Shown here piece by piece: positions 24,264-33,126 of a stretch of DNA of 64,000 bases. Source of the DNA: Leucobacter sp. OLIS6 (GTDB lineage: Bacteria; Actinomycetota; Actinomycetes; Actinomycetales; Microbacteriaceae); the NCBI RefSeq assembly GCF_002752355.1, contig NZ_MRAV01000014.1:372001-436000 (forward strand). Reading direction: 5' to 3'. Positions within the stretch are counted from its first letter, which is position 1; every line of letters begins with the position of its first letter. The notes below the pieces were generated by a model. The model saw only the letters and a list, made by a program, of their open reading frames with translations. It did not search any database and was not told the DNA's origin. Both the position numbers and the translations under genes were made by a program.

Positions 24264-24653
24264 ATGACCTGGAAAATCGAGCTGATCTTCGTTCCCGTCA
24301 CGGACGTGGATCGCGCGAAAGAGTTCTACGTGGGAATCGGCTTCAATGCCGACCACGATCACACGCCCACCGAGGGGCTTCGCTTCGTGCAGATGACACC
24401 GCCGGGTTCCGCCTGCTCGATCGCGTTCGGCACCGGACTCGACATCCCGCTCGAACCGGGCCAGCAGAAGACCATCCAGGTGGTCGTGCCGAGCGCCGAC
24501 GAAGCGAAGGCCATGCTCGAAGCCCGGGGGATCGCCACCAGGGGGATCGAGGACCTGGGCTGGGGCAGATTCGTCTGGTTCGACGATCCCGACGGCAACA
24601 CCTGGACGTTGCAGGAGCTGCCGGACTACGCGGCGGCGAATCAGGCCGGCTAG
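24264..24653 (+). CDS. VOC-family protein
   Basis: A 129-residue single-domain glyoxalase-fold protein, with the characteristic VTDVDRAKEFYVGIGF near the start and VWFDDPDGNTWTLQEL at the end. It is divergent from the other VOC gene. GGAGG stands 7 nt before ATG 24264. The reaction is unknown; such proteins often are dioxygenase-like or lactoylglutathione-lyase-like enzymes. Confidence 0.88.
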   Translation: MTWKIELIFVPVTDVDRAKEFYVGIGFNADHDHTPTEGLRFVQMTPPGSACSIAFGTGLDIPLEPGQQKTIQVVVPSADEAKAMLEARGIATRGIEDLGWGRFVWFDDPDGNTWTLQELPDYAAANQAG

Positions 24654-25205
24654 GCCCTTCGAAGGCAGGAACGCGACGGCGTTCAGCCCGGATCGCGGAG
24701 CTCTGTCGGCTTGACTTCGCCCGCTCGATTCCTGGTCGCGCAGTTCCTTGTGCACTCGGCCGGGACTGGGCGTTCAGCCGCCACGCCATTCTGTTGACGA
24801 CCGACCACCAGAGAGGTTTGCGGATGGTTCTCAGAGCTCAGGCGCACGCACCCGACAACGCAGGGGACCCCGCGTCAAACCCAAACTGACATAATATAGA
24901 TTATCGAGACATGGCGGTGCGAGGAAAGACCGAGGCTGGTGTGGCCGCATGCTCGCATTTCCGCCCACGCGACATCGGGTCTCGTCGCGACGTATGGTGC
25001 GGCGCCCACCGGATACCGATCAAGATCCGGCTGCGAATGCGGCGCATCGACCCGAGGCGCACCGACGACGCCGACCGCGCATTCGGCTTCGGAGGCGACG
25101 ATCCGCTCTGGCAGACCGGGACATCGCGGCGCCAAGCGGTAGAGCTGACATAACAACAGACGCGACAATCCGAATCGTCGCGATTCCTGCGCTAGCGTCG
25201 AAGCC
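24654..25205. other. 552-bp stretch without a convincing gene
   Basis: Short open frames here (for example 24911-25153 on the plus strand) have atypical amino-acid make-up and no family resemblance. An AT-rich island stands out in the GC-rich background: ATAAT-ATAG-ATTAT at 24891-24904 is a perfect 5-bp inverted repeat. The stretch may hold a decayed gene or a small RNA, but I cannot support either. Confidence 0.5.
25161..25182. promoter_or_regulatory. 22-bp imperfect palindrome, possible operator
   Basis: CGCGAC and GTCGCG are perfect arms separated by 10 bp, with further partial symmetry inside. It ends 23 bp before the start of the small gene at 25206 and could be its operator. Confidence 0.35.
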
Positions 25206-25424
25206 ATGACGGAATCTGTACCGGTGGAGAACAACGCCGTCCACCAGAACTTCGCCCTCATCGATGCGGCCCATCCGCTGAGGATGCCGCTCGCCGGAAA
25301 CGACCATCACATCCTGCCGCGCCTCGATCGGCTCGAGGCCAAGGCCGACTTCGCTGCCGACTACATCGCCTATCTCGAGGCGCGGATCACGCAGCTCGAG
25401 GCGCGCCTGGCCGATCGCGGCTGA
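25206..25424 (+). CDS. small hypothetical protein with C-terminal coiled coil
   Basis: The 72-residue acidic protein is not recognised. The C-terminal 25 residues (ADYIAYLEARITQLEARLA) are a heptad-like helix suited to dimerisation. ATG 25206 has no good ribosome binding site, and a candidate operator lies upstream. Codon use looks like that of its neighbours. Confidence 0.5.
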   Translation: MTESVPVENNAVHQNFALIDAAHPLRMPLAGNDHHILPRLDRLEAKADFAADYIAYLEARITQLEARLADRG

Positions 25425-25452
25425 GCGGTTCTGCCGCTCCTCCTGCTGCGAG

Positions 25453-26238
25453 CTAGCCGGCCAGCGCGAGCAGGCACCGGGTGGTGAGCAGCCCGGTGCC
25501 GAGCACTCCCAGCTCCCCCGCGATGAGCAGCAACGAACTCGCCGAGTCGAGGGCCGCGAACGCCGCGATCGCCAGGGCGATGAGCACGGCGATCACGCCG
25601 AGCACGGTCAGGATCACGCGAGCGGTCGCGCCGAGCGCCGCCGGTGACCCGAGGCGCGGCGGATGGAGCACGGTCAGCAGCGCGAAGATGAACAGCACGA
25701 GCGCCTGCGCGCCGAGGACGTCGCTCGGGCGGTGCCAGCCGAAGGCGAGCAGCTGCCAGGCCGCCGCGCCGATCACGAGGGCGCCGACCAGCCCCACCAC
25801 GGCCCGGACTCGCGGGGGTACGGCCCAGATCACCGCGGCGAGGAGCGCCGTGAAGACGGTCATGTGGCCGCTCGGGAAGGTGTTCGGCGCGTCGAACTCG
25901 AACAGGCCCGGTCGGGTCAGCAGCTGCTGCTTGAGCAGCTGAGAAGCGAGGATCGCGAAGCCCGCCGTGAAGACGATCACGAACGCACGGCGGAAACCGT
26001 GTGCCGCAATGGTCAGACCACCGATCAGTGCGAGGGCCAGTGCGACGGAGGACACCGAGACGAGGTTGAGCGGCGCCGGCGGATCCATCGTGAAGGTCGC
26101 CGCATCCAGTACGCTCGCCTCCGCCTGCTGACCCGTCGTGCTGCCGACGCCGAGCACGTACGACAGCACGCCGATCACCGCCGCGCAGATCGCGATCGCG
26201 ATCGCCCGGCCTCTGCTCACCCTGGCGACGTCGGTCAC
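25453..26238 (-). CDS. PAP2-family membrane phosphatase
   Basis: The 261-residue integral membrane protein has the three acid-phosphatase motifs of the PAP2 family: KQQLLTRP (K-x6-RP), PSGH in FPSGHMTVF and the GWHRPSDVLG motif with catalytic His and Asp. About six membrane helices surround them. It probably dephosphorylates a lipid phosphate such as undecaprenyl pyrophosphate or phosphatidic acid at the outer membrane face. Translation starts at GTG 26238, overlapping the methyltransferase stop (GTGA). Confidence 0.85.
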   Translation of the reverse strand: MTDVARVSRGRAIAIAICAAVIGVLSYVLGVGSTTGQQAEASVLDAATFTMDPPAPLNLVSVSSVALALALIGGLTIAAHGFRRAFVIVFTAGFAILASQLLKQQLLTRPGLFEFDAPNTFPSGHMTVFTALLAAVIWAVPPRVRAVVGLVGALVIGAAAWQLLAFGWHRPSDVLGAQALVLFIFALLTVLHPPRLGSPAALGATARVILTVLGVIAVLIALAIAAFAALDSASSLLLIAGELGVLGTGLLTTRCLLALAG

Positions 26239-27074
26239 TGCGCGAGCTCCCCCGCACCCGCCGGGCGGTCGGCGGTACGCACCGCCCACAGCGCGAGCGC
26301 GGCGGCCGTGGAGACGTTCAGGGAGTCGACGCCGTGCTCCATCGGGATCGTCACGACGCGGGTCGACGAGGCGAGGGCGCGGCGGGTGAGGCCGTCCCCT
26401 TCGGTCCCGAACATGAGTGCGAGACGATCCGGCAGTGCACCGACGTAGTCGGCGAGGTCGATCGCATCGTCGCTGAGGGCGAACGCCGCGAGCTCGTAGC
26501 CGGACTCGCGGATCAGCGGACCGGCCTCGCGCCAGTCCGGCAGGCGCGCCCAGGGCACCTGCAGCACGGCGCCCATGCTCACGCGCACGGCCCTGCGGTA
26601 GAGCGGATCCGCGCACGCGGGGGTCAGCAGCACCGCGTCGGCTCCGAGCGCGGCGACCGAACGGAAGATCGCGCCGACGTTGGTGTGGTCCGCGAGATCC
26701 TCGAGCACGACGACGCGGCGGGAGGCGCGCAGCAGCTCCCCCGGGTCGCGCGGCGCCGGGCGATGCATCGAGGCGAGCGCGCCCCGGTGCATGTGGAAGC
26801 CGGTCAGCTGCGCCAGCTGCTCGGAGGAGCCGACGTAGACCGGTACCTCGGGGTGCCCGGCGAGCACGTCCTCGAGCTTCGGGATCCACTCCTCCAGGAG
26901 GAGCACCGAGCGCGGACGATGACCGGCGCGCAGCGCCCGGTCGATCACCTTCGGAGACTCGGCGAGGTAGAGCCCTTCTTCGGGCTCCCGGACCCGGCGC
27001 AGCGCGACGTCGGTCAGCTGCGTGTAGTCGGCCAGTTCGGGAGCGGAGAGATCGTCGATGCGGTGGATCCTCAC
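26235..27074 (-). CDS. TrmH/SpoU-family RNA 2'-O-methyltransferase
   Basis: The 279-residue protein has the three SPOUT motifs: NVGAIFRSVAALG near 135, FGTEGDGLTRRAL near 222 and IPM...DSLNVSTAAAL near 250, which form the knotted SAM site. An N-terminal SpoU substrate-binding domain precedes them. The RNA target (rRNA or tRNA) is not certain. It overlaps the genes on both sides by 4 bp in a leftward operon. Confidence 0.9.
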   Translation of the reverse strand: MRIHRIDDLSAPELADYTQLTDVALRRVREPEEGLYLAESPKVIDRALRAGHRPRSVLLLEEWIPKLEDVLAGHPEVPVYVGSSEQLAQLTGFHMHRGALASMHRPAPRDPGELLRASRRVVVLEDLADHTNVGAIFRSVAALGADAVLLTPACADPLYRRAVRVSMGAVLQVPWARLPDWREAGPLIRESGYELAAFALSDDAIDLADYVGALPDRLALMFGTEGDGLTRRALASSTRVVTIPMEHGVDSLNVSTAAALALWAVRTADRPAGAGELAQ

Positions 27075-27952
27075 GCGACCCGCTCCCCCGCGTGCGCCCG
27101 CAGGAATGCCGTGATCATCGCCGCAGCGTCCTCCACCGCTTCGTAGTGCACGAGATGCCCGATGGCCGGCAGGATCCGGAGCTCGGATCCCTCGATCTTG
27201 CGGTGCAGCGACAGCTGTTCGGTGATCGGGGTGATGTCGTCGACCTCACCGGCGATGATGAGCGTCGGCATGGAGTAGTCGGGGGCTGACGCGGTGACCG
27301 TGTGCGACACGGAGGCTCGGAACGCCTGCAGCAGCGTGGTCGTGTCGGAGAACCGGCTGAAATAGCGGTCGTGCTGACCGTGGATCCAAGCGCGTTCCTC
27401 GGGGTCAGGGGTCTTCGCCATGACGATGCTCATGGTGCGCACGATCGCCGGATGCCCGAGCAGCCCGCGGGCCGCGCGCTCCGGCAGCACGTCGGCCGCG
27501 CGATAGTACGCGATCGCCAGCTGCGTGAGCAGCGCCTGCGGGCCTTCGAGCGCCGGCGCCGAAATCGGATTGATGAGGATCGCGAGGCGCGGATCGAGGC
27601 CCGTGGAGACCGCGTTCGAGACGACGAGCGTGCCGAACGAGTGCCCGAGGATCGCGTGCCCGTCGGGCGCCGCCTCCGAGGCGAAGGCGCGCAGCCACTC
27701 GCCGTAGAGCGCGATGCCGTGCTCGCGGTCGGGCACCGCCGGGGTCTCGCCGAAACCGGGCAGGTCGGGAACGAGGACGCGCAGGTCGGGCTGCAGCTCG
27801 GCGATGCGCAGAGCGAGCCCCTCGAGCCCGTGATGGTCGCCGCGGAACCCGTGCACGAGGATCAGTGCGGCGCCGTCAGGATCGCCGTACTGCCAGGTGC
27901 GCGTGCCGATTCCGAGGGTCGGCACGATGAGGTCGGAAGGTGCGTCGTTCAC
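27071..27952 (-). CDS. alpha/beta hydrolase
   Basis: The 293-residue protein has the canonical fold markers: oxyanion HGFRGDHHG near 35, nucleophile elbow GHSFG (Ser in ILGHSFGTL), acid in GEVDDITP and catalytic histidine in IGHLVHYEA. The substrate is unknown. GTG 27952 is the chosen start, giving a product beginning MNDAPSDL; longer frames run into the upstream intergenic region. It heads the operon with the methyltransferase and PAP2 genes. Confidence 0.85.
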   Translation of the reverse strand: MNDAPSDLIVPTLGIGTRTWQYGDPDGAALILVHGFRGDHHGLEGLALRIAELQPDLRVLVPDLPGFGETPAVPDREHGIALYGEWLRAFASEAAPDGHAILGHSFGTLVVSNAVSTGLDPRLAILINPISAPALEGPQALLTQLAIAYYRAADVLPERAARGLLGHPAIVRTMSIVMAKTPDPEERAWIHGQHDRYFSRFSDTTTLLQAFRASVSHTVTASAPDYSMPTLIIAGEVDDITPITEQLSLHRKIEGSELRILPAIGHLVHYEAVEDAAAMITAFLRAHAGERVA

Positions 27953-28099
27953 AGTCCGAGTGTATCCGGGCGGCCCTGTGCGAATGCGGAGCCGCGGGTG
28001 TGCAGAAGCCCGGGAAGGCCTGGGCATCCGATCCGAACGCGGCGCCGCGGCCGTTGTCGGCGGCCGCCGATAGCATCGAGCCGAAGGAAGGATCAGCGA

Positions 28100-28810
28100 A
28101 TGACCGAACGACTCCCCCTCTGGGCAGAGCACCTCGCGGTGTTCGACACCGAGACCACCGGCGTGGAGACCGCGAGCGCACGCATCGTGACCTCGACCAT
28201 CGCGCTCGTCGGCCCCGGCGGCGAGGTGACCGAGCGCTACGACTGGCTGATCGATCCGGGCGTCGAGATCCCCGAGCCCGCCGTGCGCGTGCACGGCATC
28301 AGCACCGAGGTGGCCCGCGCGAGCGGCGTCGACCCGGCTGTGGGCGTCGCGCAGATCATCGAGCAGCTCGCCGCCATGATCGAGCGCGGATTCCCGATCG
28401 TCGCGTACAACGCGCCGTTCGATCTCTCGCTGCTGCGTGCCGAGGCCGCGCGCCACGGGGTCGCCTGGCTCGAGCCCCTCTCCCCCGTGCTCGACCCGCT
28501 CATCCTCGACAAGCAGTTCGACCGGTACCGCAAGGGCAAGCGCACGCTCGTCGCGGTGGCCGAGCACTACGGCGTCGAGCTGGGCACCGCGGCGCACGAC
28601 GCCGGCGAGGACGCCATCGCGACGGGCCGCGTGCTCCAGGCCATCGCGCGCAAGTACGCCGCCTCACTCCCGGGAGAGCTGCCTGAGCTCCATCAGGCGC
28701 AGATCGGCTGGGCCGCCGCGCAGGCTGCGAGTTTCCAGGACTACATGCGCCGTGCTCGGGATCCGCACTTCATCGCCGACGGCGGTTGGCCGCTGCGCAC
28801 GAACGGCTGA
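28100..28810 (+). CDS. DnaQ-like 3'-5' exonuclease
   Basis: The 236-residue protein has the DEDD exonuclease motifs: FDTETTG (ExoI), YNAPFDLSLL (ExoII) and HDAGEDAIATGRV (ExoIIIe, with catalytic His). It belongs with the DNA polymerase III epsilon family of stand-alone exonucleases. It may work in repair or RNA/DNA end trimming. A GGAAGGA Shine-Dalgarno precedes the ATG. It is followed by a large nested inverted repeat. Confidence 0.9.
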   Translation: MTERLPLWAEHLAVFDTETTGVETASARIVTSTIALVGPGGEVTERYDWLIDPGVEIPEPAVRVHGISTEVARASGVDPAVGVAQIIEQLAAMIERGFPIVAYNAPFDLSLLRAEAARHGVAWLEPLSPVLDPLILDKQFDRYRKGKRTLVAVAEHYGVELGTAAHDAGEDAIATGRVLQAIARKYAASLPGELPELHQAQIGWAAAQAASFQDYMRRARDPHFIADGGWPLRTNG

Positions 28811-28820
28811 GCTCTCGGGG

Positions 28821-28905
28821 CGACGAGAGCACGGGAGTTCGACGAGAGAACGCCTGATCGCCTGGACAACACCCGTTCTCTCGTCGAAAACCCGTCCTCT
28901 CGCAG
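28821..28905. repeat. nested inverted repeat after the exonuclease gene
   Basis: An inner perfect 15-bp pair (28838-28852 and 28874-28888, TTCGACGAGAGAACG and its complement) is enclosed by an outer imperfect 15-bp pair (28821-28835 and 28891-28905, 12 of 15). The motif GACGAGAG is thus present in four related copies. It could end transcription or be a repetitive intergenic element. Confidence 0.7.
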
Positions 28906-28999
28906 GGCGCAGCCGACGCAGCGCCCAGCCAGCCTAGAGCGCAGCCGGCACACTGGGCCTGAGCCCGGCCTCGACCGCGAACACCGCCCCGAAAACGAC

Positions 29000-29033
29000 G
29001 GCGGGGCGGCGATCCGAAGATCGCCGCCCCGCC
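29000..29033 (-). terminator. terminator after rpmE2
   Basis: A perfect 15-bp stem GGCGGGGCGGCGATC closes a CGAA tetraloop. It lies 24 bp past the rpmE2 stop on the leftward transcript. Confidence 0.85.
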
Positions 29034-29057
29034 AGGAGCCGGTCTGGCTGCAGCTGC

Positions 29058-29306
29058 TTAGGCGCCGAAGCCCTTGAAGCGCTGGTTGAACTTCTCGACG
29101 CGGCCGGCCGAGTCCATGATGCGCTGCTTGCCCGTGTAGAACGGGTGCGAGGCGCTCGAGATCTCGACGTCGATGACCGGGTAGGTCGCGCCGTCGAGCT
29201 CGATGGTCTTCTCGCTGGTCAGCGTCGAACGGGTGAGGAAGGTCTCGCCCGAGGCCAGGTCGCGGAACACGATGGCGTTGTACTCGGGGTGGATGTCGTT
29301 CTTCAT
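29058..29306 (-). CDS. rpmE2: 50S ribosomal protein L31 type B (cysteine-free)
   Basis: The 82-residue protein is bL31 of the type lacking the zinc-binding cysteines: no cysteine occurs in the sequence. It opens [16 protein letters not shown] and has the conserved [13 protein letters not shown] segment. In other bacteria C-minus L31 replaces the zinc form when zinc is low. It could also be the only L31 in this genome; I saw no clear Zur box upstream. Confidence 0.95.
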   Translation of the reverse strand: MKNDIHPEYNAIVFRDLASGETFLTRSTLTSEKTIELDGATYPVIDVEISSASHPFYTGKQRIMDSAGRVEKFNQRFKGFGA

Positions 29307-29447
29307 GGAGTGGTCCTTAAGATGTGCGCCTGGAAAGGGCGTGTAACAGCACGCCCAGAGGTCTTGGGAGCGGCACGGTTACCCGCACCGAGGATCGATT
29401 CTATCACGAGCGCGGCCGCGGGCGCCGGGTCGGGGCGAGGCGTTTCC

Positions 29448-30233
29448 CTACGGACGCGCGATCGCGGCGTAGCGGCCGTCGCGCACCGAGAGCTCGAACG
29501 GCAGCCCGAACGTCGCCTCGAGGTTCTGCTCGGTCAGGGTCTCCGCCAGCGGGCCCGCGGCCTGCACGCGCCCGTCGCGGAGCATCAGCAGGTGGGTGAA
29601 CCCCGGCGGGATCTCCTCGACGTGGTGGGTGACCATGACCATCGCGGGCGAACTGGGCGACTGCGCGAAGCCCGACAGCATCTGCAGCAGGCGCTCGCGC
29701 GCACCGAGGTCGAGGCTCGCGCTCGGCTCGTCGAGCAGCAGCAGCTCCGGATCCGTCATGACCGACCGCGCGATCATGGCGCGCTTGCGCTCACCGTCGC
29801 TCAGCGTGCCGAAGGCGTTGTCGGCGAGCGCGAGCAGGTCCCACTCGGCGAGCACGCGATCGGTGCGCCGCAGGTCGTAGTCGTCGTACTCCTCGTTCCA
29901 CCGGCCCTCGACCGAGTACGCGGCGGTCAGCACCAGATTGCGCACCGTCTCGTCGTTCGGGATCCGGCGGGCGGTCGCCGAGGACGCGAAGCCGAGCCGG
30001 TTGCGCAGTTCGAAGATGTCGACGCGGCCGAGCGTCTCGTCGAGCACCTCGACGGTGCCGCGCGTCGGGTAGTCATTCGCGGTCGCGAGCTTCAGCAGGG
30101 TGGTCTTGCCCGCGCCGTTGGGTCCGAGCACCACCCAGCGCTGATCGCTCTCCACGGCCCAGTCGATCCCGTCGAGGATCGGCCGGCGGTCGCGCACGTA
30201 GGACACATCGGAGAGTCGGAGCACATTCACCAT
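29448..30233 (-). CDS. ABC transporter ATP-binding protein
   Basis: The 261-residue ATPase has Walker A GPNGAGKTT, signature LSDGERKR, Walker B LLLLDEPSASLD and H-loop THHVEEIPPG. The last resembles ModF/YlmA-type cytoplasmic ABC ATPases. No permease gene is adjacent, so it may be a stand-alone ATPase or work with a distant partner. It is divergent from serB; ATG 30233 is the start. Confidence 0.88.
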   Translation of the reverse strand: MVNVLRLSDVSYVRDRRPILDGIDWAVESDQRWVVLGPNGAGKTTLLKLATANDYPTRGTVEVLDETLGRVDIFELRNRLGFASSATARRIPNDETVRNLVLTAAYSVEGRWNEEYDDYDLRRTDRVLAEWDLLALADNAFGTLSDGERKRAMIARSVMTDPELLLLDEPSASLDLGARERLLQMLSGFAQSPSSPAMVMVTHHVEEIPPGFTHLLMLRDGRVQAAGPLAETLTEQNLEATFGLPFELSVRDGRYAAIARP

Positions 30234-30274
30234 GCGGTCAAGCCTAGCCCCGCCCGCGTGCCAGACTGGTGCGC

Positions 30275-30925
30275 ATGACCGCCGATTCTCGTGTTCGCCC
30301 GCTCGTCGTGCTCGACTGCGACTCCACCACCATCCAGGACGAGGTGATCGAACTGCTCGCCGAGGTCGCCGGCACCCGCGAACTCGTCGCCGAGGTGACG
30401 GAGCGCGCCATGCGCGGCGAGCTCGATTTCGCCGAGAGCCTGCGCGAACGGGTGGCAACACTCGGGGGCACCCCGGAGTCGGTGTTCGCCGACGCGTACG
30501 CCCGGGTGCGTCCGAGCCGCGGCATCCACGAACTCGTCGCCGAGGTGCACGCGCGCGGCGGCGTGGTCGGCGTGGTCTCGGGCGGGTTCCACGAGGTACT
30601 CGATCCCCTCGCGGCCGACCTGGCACTCGATCGCTGGCGCGCCAACCGGCTCGAGGTCGCGGACGGCGTGCTCACCGGCCGCGTCACCGGTCCGATCATC
30701 GACGCCGCGGCCAAGGCGGAGGCGCTGCGCGAGTGGGCCGAGGAGGCGGGGATCCCGCTCTCCGCGACCGTCGCCATCGGGGACGGCGCCAACGATCTCG
30801 AGATGATGGCCGTCGCGGAGCTCTCCGTCGGGTTCAACGCCAAGCCCGTCGTGCGCGAGCGCGCCGACGTGACCATCGAGGACGATCTCGCGCTGACGAT
30901 CCCCCTGCTCGATCGTCTCTCCTGA
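30275..30925 (+). CDS. serB: phosphoserine phosphatase
   Basis: It removes phosphate from O-phosphoserine, the last step of serine synthesis. This HAD-family protein (216 residues from ATG 30275; a GTG six bases upstream is possible) has motif I LDCDSTT, motif II VSGGFHEVLDPLA, and motif IV GDGANDLEMM. It lacks the ACT-like N-terminal domain found in some actinobacterial SerB proteins. A strong terminator follows. Confidence 0.92.
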   Translation: MTADSRVRPLVVLDCDSTTIQDEVIELLAEVAGTRELVAEVTERAMRGELDFAESLRERVATLGGTPESVFADAYARVRPSRGIHELVAEVHARGGVVGVVSGGFHEVLDPLAADLALDRWRANRLEVADGVLTGRVTGPIIDAAAKAEALREWAEEAGIPLSATVAIGDGANDLEMMAVAELSVGFNAKPVVRERADVTIEDDLALTIPLLDRLS

Positions 30926-30956
30926 GCATCCGAGCATCCGAGCCTCTCAGCGGCCG

Positions 30957-30991
30957 AAGGGGCGCTGCCGACCGGGTCGGCAGCGCCCCTT
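30957..30991. terminator. bidirectional terminator
   Basis: A perfect 16-bp stem (30957-30972 with 30976-30991) and a 3-nt loop lie between the convergent serB and PEP-mutase-like genes. AA and TT at the stem ends suit both directions. Confidence 0.85.
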
Positions 30992-31015
30992 CGCGCTCGC
31001 TCGGATGACACCGGC

Positions 31016-31825
31016 TCAGAAGTTGTTGAGCTGCTCCACGTCCGCCGGCAGCACGCCGTCGGCGAGCAGGTCCGTTCCGAGCGCCTTCAGCGCGCCCAGC
31101 GCGACGTTCTGCGGCATCGGACCGTACGAGATGCGGGCGACGCCGAGCGCCTCGTACTCCGCCGCGCGCAGCGCACCGGGCAGGCCGATGACGCTGATAC
31201 GCCGATCGCCGATGCCCGCGACCAGCTGCTCGGTCTCGTCGGCGTTCAGGATCGCCGGGACGAACACGGCGGTGGCGCCGGCGTCCAAGTAGGCCCGTCC
31301 GCGCTCGATCGCGTCGGCGATGCTCTCGCTCCGGGGGCGGTCGCCACCGCGGACCAGCGCATCGGTGCGCGCGTTCAGCGCGAACGGCACGCCCTCGCGC
31401 TCGCCGGCCTCGACCGCCGCGCGCATCAGCGCGACCGATTCGTCGAACGGCCGCAGGCGATCCTCGATGTTCGCACCGGAAGCTCCCGCGCCGATCGCGC
31501 GCCGCACCGTCTCCCCCGCGTCCGCGAAGCCGCCGTCGAGGTCGGCGGTGACCGGCAGATCGACGGCCCGCACGATCCGCTCGATCGCCGCGATCATGAG
31601 GTCGAGCGGGATCTGCTCGCCGTCACCGTATCCGTGGCTCGCGGCGATGGCGTGCCCGGCGGTGGCGATCGCCGTGGTGCCCGGGAGATCGGCGACGACG
31701 CGCGCGCTGACCGCGTCCCAGACGTTCACCACCCGCAGGATCTCGGGGGCCCGGTAGGCCTGCGTCAGCTGCGCCGCGTCGGCGGCGACTCGGTCGAGGG
31801 AACGGGGACTCGTCTCTGCGCTCAT
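31016..31825 (-). CDS. isocitrate lyase / PEP mutase family protein
   Basis: The 269-residue TIM-barrel protein has the family's metal-binding pattern (VTADLDGGFAD, GANIEDRL, NARTDALV). It lacks the KKCGH catalytic loop of true isocitrate lyase. It is therefore more like carboxyphosphonoenolpyruvate phosphonomutase or oxaloacetate-decarboxylase-type enzymes. The exact reaction is unknown. No phosphonate genes are nearby. Confidence 0.85.
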   Translation of the reverse strand: MSAETSPRSLDRVAADAAQLTQAYRAPEILRVVNVWDAVSARVVADLPGTTAIATAGHAIAASHGYGDGEQIPLDLMIAAIERIVRAVDLPVTADLDGGFADAGETVRRAIGAGASGANIEDRLRPFDESVALMRAAVEAGEREGVPFALNARTDALVRGGDRPRSESIADAIERGRAYLDAGATAVFVPAILNADETEQLVAGIGDRRISVIGLPGALRAAEYEALGVARISYGPMPQNVALGALKALGTDLLADGVLPADVEQLNNF

Positions 31826-31899
31826 GGGCCCAATCTAGACCCGGTCGACCGGCCGGGCCAGGGTTCGACGCCCCTTCCCGGCCAGCCGTCAGGATGAGG

Positions 31900-32613
31900 T
31901 CAGTGGCCCATGCCCATGCCGCCGTCGACCGGGATGATCGCGCCGGAGATGTAGGCCGCGTCGTCGCCTGCGAGGAAGGATGCCGCGCCGGCGATCTCGG
32001 AGACCTGCCCGAAGCGGCCGGCGGGGATCGACGCCCGGTACTGCTCCTGCTGCGCCTCGGGAAGGGCCGCGGTCATGTCGGTCTCGATGAAGCCCGGGGC
32101 GATGACGTTCGCAGTGATGTTGCGCGCACCGAGCTCGCGGGTGAGCGAGCGGGCGAAGCCCACGAGCGCGGCCTTCGAGGACGAGTAGTTGATCTGCCCG
32201 GGCGAACCGTAGAGGCCGACCACGCTCGAGATGAGGATGACGCGTCCGAAGCGCCCCTTGAGCAGCCCCTTGGCGGCGCGCTTCACCACGCGGAAGGTGC
32301 CGGTCAGGTTCGTGTCGATGACGCTCGTGAACTCCTCCTCCGTCATGCGCAGCAGCAGCGTGTCCTTGGTGATCCCGGCGTTCGCGACGACGACCTCGAC
32401 CGCGCCCAGCTCGGCCTCGATCTCGGAGAACGCGGCGTCGATCGACGCGGCGTCGCTCACGTCCGCGCGCACGGTGAGCGCGCCCTCGGGACCGCCCTCG
32501 CCCGAACGGGAGGTCACGGCCACGCGATGCCCGTCGGCGATCATGCGCTCCGCGATGGCGAAGCCGATGCCGCGGTTTCCGCCGGTCACGAGCACAGTAC
32601 GGGGAGTGGTCAT
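31900..32613 (-). CDS. fabG: 3-oxoacyl-ACP reductase / SDR oxidoreductase
   Basis: It reduces 3-oxoacyl-ACP with NADPH in fatty-acid elongation. The 237-residue SDR protein has the cofactor motif TGGNRGIG, NAG in VVANAGITKD, and the catalytic Ser, Tyr and Lys in ISSVVGLYGSPGQINYSSSK. It ends PVDGGMGMGH. GGAAGGACC precedes ATG 32613. It is apart from the fab cluster at the left edge, so a specialised SDR role is possible, but similarity to actinobacterial FabG is strong. Confidence 0.88.
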   Translation of the reverse strand: MTTPRTVLVTGGNRGIGFAIAERMIADGHRVAVTSRSGEGGPEGALTVRADVSDAASIDAAFSEIEAELGAVEVVVANAGITKDTLLLRMTEEEFTSVIDTNLTGTFRVVKRAAKGLLKGRFGRVILISSVVGLYGSPGQINYSSSKAALVGFARSLTRELGARNITANVIAPGFIETDMTAALPEAQQEQYRASIPAGRFGQVSEIAGAASFLAGDDAAYISGAIIPVDGGMGMGH

Positions 32614-32718
32614 CGAGGGTCCTTCCGTGGGAGTGGGTTCCCAGCCTAGAGGATCGCGGTTCACGGTCAGTTTGCACGCGCCCGGAGCGCGTAGGCTTGA
32701 GTGGAAGGACAGGTGAGC

Positions 32719-33126
32719 ATGGCCGAGCAGTATCGCGTGACATCGGTGGGGGCGGCCCCGGCCGAGGATCGTGCGCACCGAATGCGCGCGTACTTCATCA
32801 TGATGACGATCAGGATCGCTTGCGTCGCATCGCTCTTCTTCGTGCGCGGCTGGTGGGTGCTGCTGTCCGCTGCGGGAGCGATCATCCTCCCCTATTTCGC
32901 CGTACTCATCGCCAATGCGGTGTCCAACACGGACGGCGAACGTCCCGACGCGCCGAGCCCGCTGCAGCTCGAGAGCGCCGAGCCGGCCGCCGAGACCGAG
33001 GATTCGGCGGACGAGAATCCCGCGGAGACGCTGATCGTGATCGACGCCCCCGCGGAACGACGCTCCGCACGGCCGTCTTCCGCCTCGAGCGCCGAGGGCG
33101 ACGACCCGACGGGCGCGACCGCGTGA
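32719..33126 (+). CDS. DUF3099 membrane protein
   Basis: The 135-residue protein has the DUF3099 layout: an N-terminal RMRAYFIMMTIRIACV motif, two membrane helices (about 25-70) and a long acidic tail. This family is limited to actinobacteria and usually stands next to surf1, as here. Its function is unknown. It overlaps the next gene by GTGA. Confidence 0.85.
   Translation: MAEQYRVTSVGAAPAEDRAHRMRAYFIMMTIRIACVASLFFVRGWWVLLSAAGAIILPYFAVLIANAVSNTDGERPDAPSPLQLESAEPAAETEDSADENPAETLIVIDAPAERRSARPSSASSAEGDDPTGATA

Noticed and set aside
24911-25153. An 80-codon plus-strand frame
   Set aside because: There is no ribosome binding site, the composition is odd and competing frames overlap; it could be part of a decayed gene.
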